Assembly (NCBI GenBank): GCA_039812545.1
Contig: JBDIAR010000170.1
Location: 1-7,106 of the forward strand
Source of the DNA: JBDIAR01 sp039812545
GTDB taxonomy: Bacteria > Actinomycetota > Actinomycetes > Actinomycetales > Dermatophilaceae
Direction of reading: 5' to 3'
Length of the DNA stretch: 7,106 nucleotides
Positions 6,315 through 7,106 of the stretch are shown piece after piece (position 1 is the stretch's first letter; each line of letters begins with the position of its first letter). A program made the position numbers and the translations under genes. The notes below the pieces were generated by a model that saw only the letters and a list, made by a program, of their open reading frames with translations, made no database searches and had not been told where the DNA came from.

Positions 6315-7082
6315 ATGAACGCTGCACCGATCCCCGTCGCCGTCATCGGAGCCGCCGGCCGGATGGGCGCCACCGTATGCCGGGCCGTGGAGGACGCCGA
6401 GGGTCTAGTGCTCGTCGGGCGCTACGACGTCGGCGACGATCTCGGCGACCTCGGGGGGGCATACGTTGCGGTGGAATTCTCCGTGCCGGACGCCTCGCCG
6501 GCCAATGTGGCGCACTGCGTCGCTCAAGGGGTCCACGTCGTCGTGGGCACCACCGGCTGGGACGAGGCGAAACTGACCCGGCTGCGCCAGCAGCTCGACG
6601 ACGCGCCGCCGTCCCGGTCCGGGCTCGGCGTCGGGGTGCTCGTCGCGCCCAACTTCGCCATCGGCGCCATCTTGATGATGCAGTTCGCGCAGCAGGCCGC
6701 TCGGTTTTACGAGTCGGTCGAGATCGTCGAACTCCACCACCCGAACAAGGTCGACGCACCGTCGGGGACCGCCGCCCGCACCGCCGCGCTGGTCGCCCGA
6801 GCCCGACGTGAGGCTGACCTGGCGCCGGTCCCCGACGCGACCACAACGGACCCGGACGGCGCTCGCGGGGCCCGGGTCGACGGCATACCGGTACACGCCA
6901 TCCGGCTGCGCGGCCTGGTCGCCCACCAAGAGGTCCTCTTCGGCAATGTCGGCGAACAGCTGACGATCCGGCACGACTCGTTCGACCGGGCGTCCTTCAT
7001 GCCCGGCGTGATCGAGGGTGTCCGCCGGGTCGGCGAGCACCCGGGCCTGACCGTCGGGCTGGAGAACTACCTGGGCCTGTGA
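6315..7082 (+). CDS. dapB: 4-hydroxy-tetrahydrodipicolinate reductase (DapB)
   Basis: This cytosolic enzyme catalyses the NAD(P)H-dependent reduction of 4-hydroxy-tetrahydrodipicolinate to tetrahydrodipicolinate, the second committed step to diaminopimelate (cell wall) and lysine. The 255-residue product is full length for the family. It has the N-terminal dinucleotide loop VIGAAGRMG (G12-G15-G18), the VVGTTGWDE segment, PNFAIGA, and the active-site stretch ELHHPNKVDAPSGTA. There H141 and K145 correspond to the catalytic His and Lys of the E. coli enzyme (H159/K163). C-terminal substrate-domain motifs RLRGLVAHQEV and IRHDSFDRASFMPGV follow. ATG 6315 puts the Rossmann motif at the usual distance from the N-terminus. 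Nothing in it looks damaged. Actinobacterial dapB genes commonly sit near pnp, an M16 peptidase, thyX or dapA; none of these can be confirmed inside this window. Confidence 0.97.
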   Translation: MNAAPIPVAVIGAAGRMGATVCRAVEDAEGLVLVGRYDVGDDLGDLGGAYVAVEFSVPDASPANVAHCVAQGVHVVVGTTGWDEAKLTRLRQQLDDAPPSRSGLGVGVLVAPNFAIGAILMMQFAQQAARFYESVEIVELHHPNKVDAPSGTAARTAALVARARREADLAPVPDATTTDPDGARGARVDGIPVHAIRLRGLVAHQEVLFGNVGEQLTIRHDSFDRASFMPGVIEGVRRVGEHPGLTVGLENYLGL

Positions 7083-7086
7083 CGGA

Positions 7087-7103
7087 CCTGGCCGGCTGCC
7101 AGG
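7087..7103 (+). terminator. Small inverted repeat after dapB, possible terminator
   Basis: CCTGGC (7087-7092) pairs with GCCAGG (7098-7103) around a five-base loop CGGCT, beginning five bases after the dapB stop. The stem is only six pairs and the window ends three bases later, so a longer structure or a downstream gene cannot be judged. It could be a weak terminator or chance symmetry in GC-rich sequence. Confidence 0.3.
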
Positions 7104-7106
7104 CCG

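Noticed and set aside
4363..6318. A 651-codon + strand frame overlapping the flippase-like gene
   Set aside because: It is Arg/Gly/Pro-rich low-complexity translation of the same DNA in another frame; the overlapping frame holds the membrane helices and the conserved PTPGGIGGIEAAL motif.
1..7106. CRISPR array, tRNA/rRNA gene, insertion sequence, attachment site or frameshifted gene
   Set aside because: No repeat-spacer pattern, no cloverleaf or rRNA sequence, no transposase motif or flanking terminal repeats was seen, and all complete genes read through without breaks.

Overview
The window is a strongly GC-rich stretch (roughly 70% G+C by eye). Every gene lies on the + strand, and GTG starts are common. 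The protein types (a dihydrodipicolinate reductase of actinobacterial sequence style, a large flippase-like LPG_synthase_TM protein, a CHASE3/GAF histidine kinase) and the apparently leaderless starts point to a high-GC Actinomycetota chromosome. I cannot resolve the order or genus.

Layout: (1) positions 1-102 hold the last 33 codons of an upstream gene with a low-complexity charged tail. (2) Positions 103-347 are intergenic: four phased copies of GCTGAC, a perfect 15-bp hairpin that is probably the upstream gene's terminator, and a possible promoter. (3) Positions 348-3794 are a tight three-gene operon: a receiver-only response regulator, a HEAT-repeat protein, and a membrane sensor histidine kinase (TM-CHASE3-TM-HAMP-GAF-HisKA-HATPase_c). 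Junctions are TGA-C-GTG and a GTGA overlap. (4) Positions 3875-6268 encode a 797-residue membrane protein with an N-terminal membrane block, a degenerate kinase-like cytosolic domain and a C-terminal LPG_synthase_TM/flippase-like domain. (5) Positions 6315-7082 encode DapB, the lysine/diaminopimelate pathway reductase, followed by a small inverted repeat at the window edge. No stretch longer than 300 bases lacks a gene.

The operon at 348-3794 looks like a phosphorelay without a transcription-factor output. The kinase senses an envelope or intracellular cue and presumably phosphorylates the stand-alone receiver, and the HEAT protein between them is a natural candidate protein-protein scaffold or target. 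The flippase-like gene and dapB each start six bases after a -10-like hexamer, suggesting separate, possibly leaderless transcripts.

The most unexpected signal is not a gene. The heptamer GGCATAC (or its complement GTATGCC) occurs ten times, with an eleventh hexamer-only match, against about 0.7 expected from base composition. It occurs only inside coding regions, in several reading-frame contexts, and accounts for the only two ATA isoleucine codons and the only TAT tyrosine codon I found. It behaves like a genome-wide signature oligomer.
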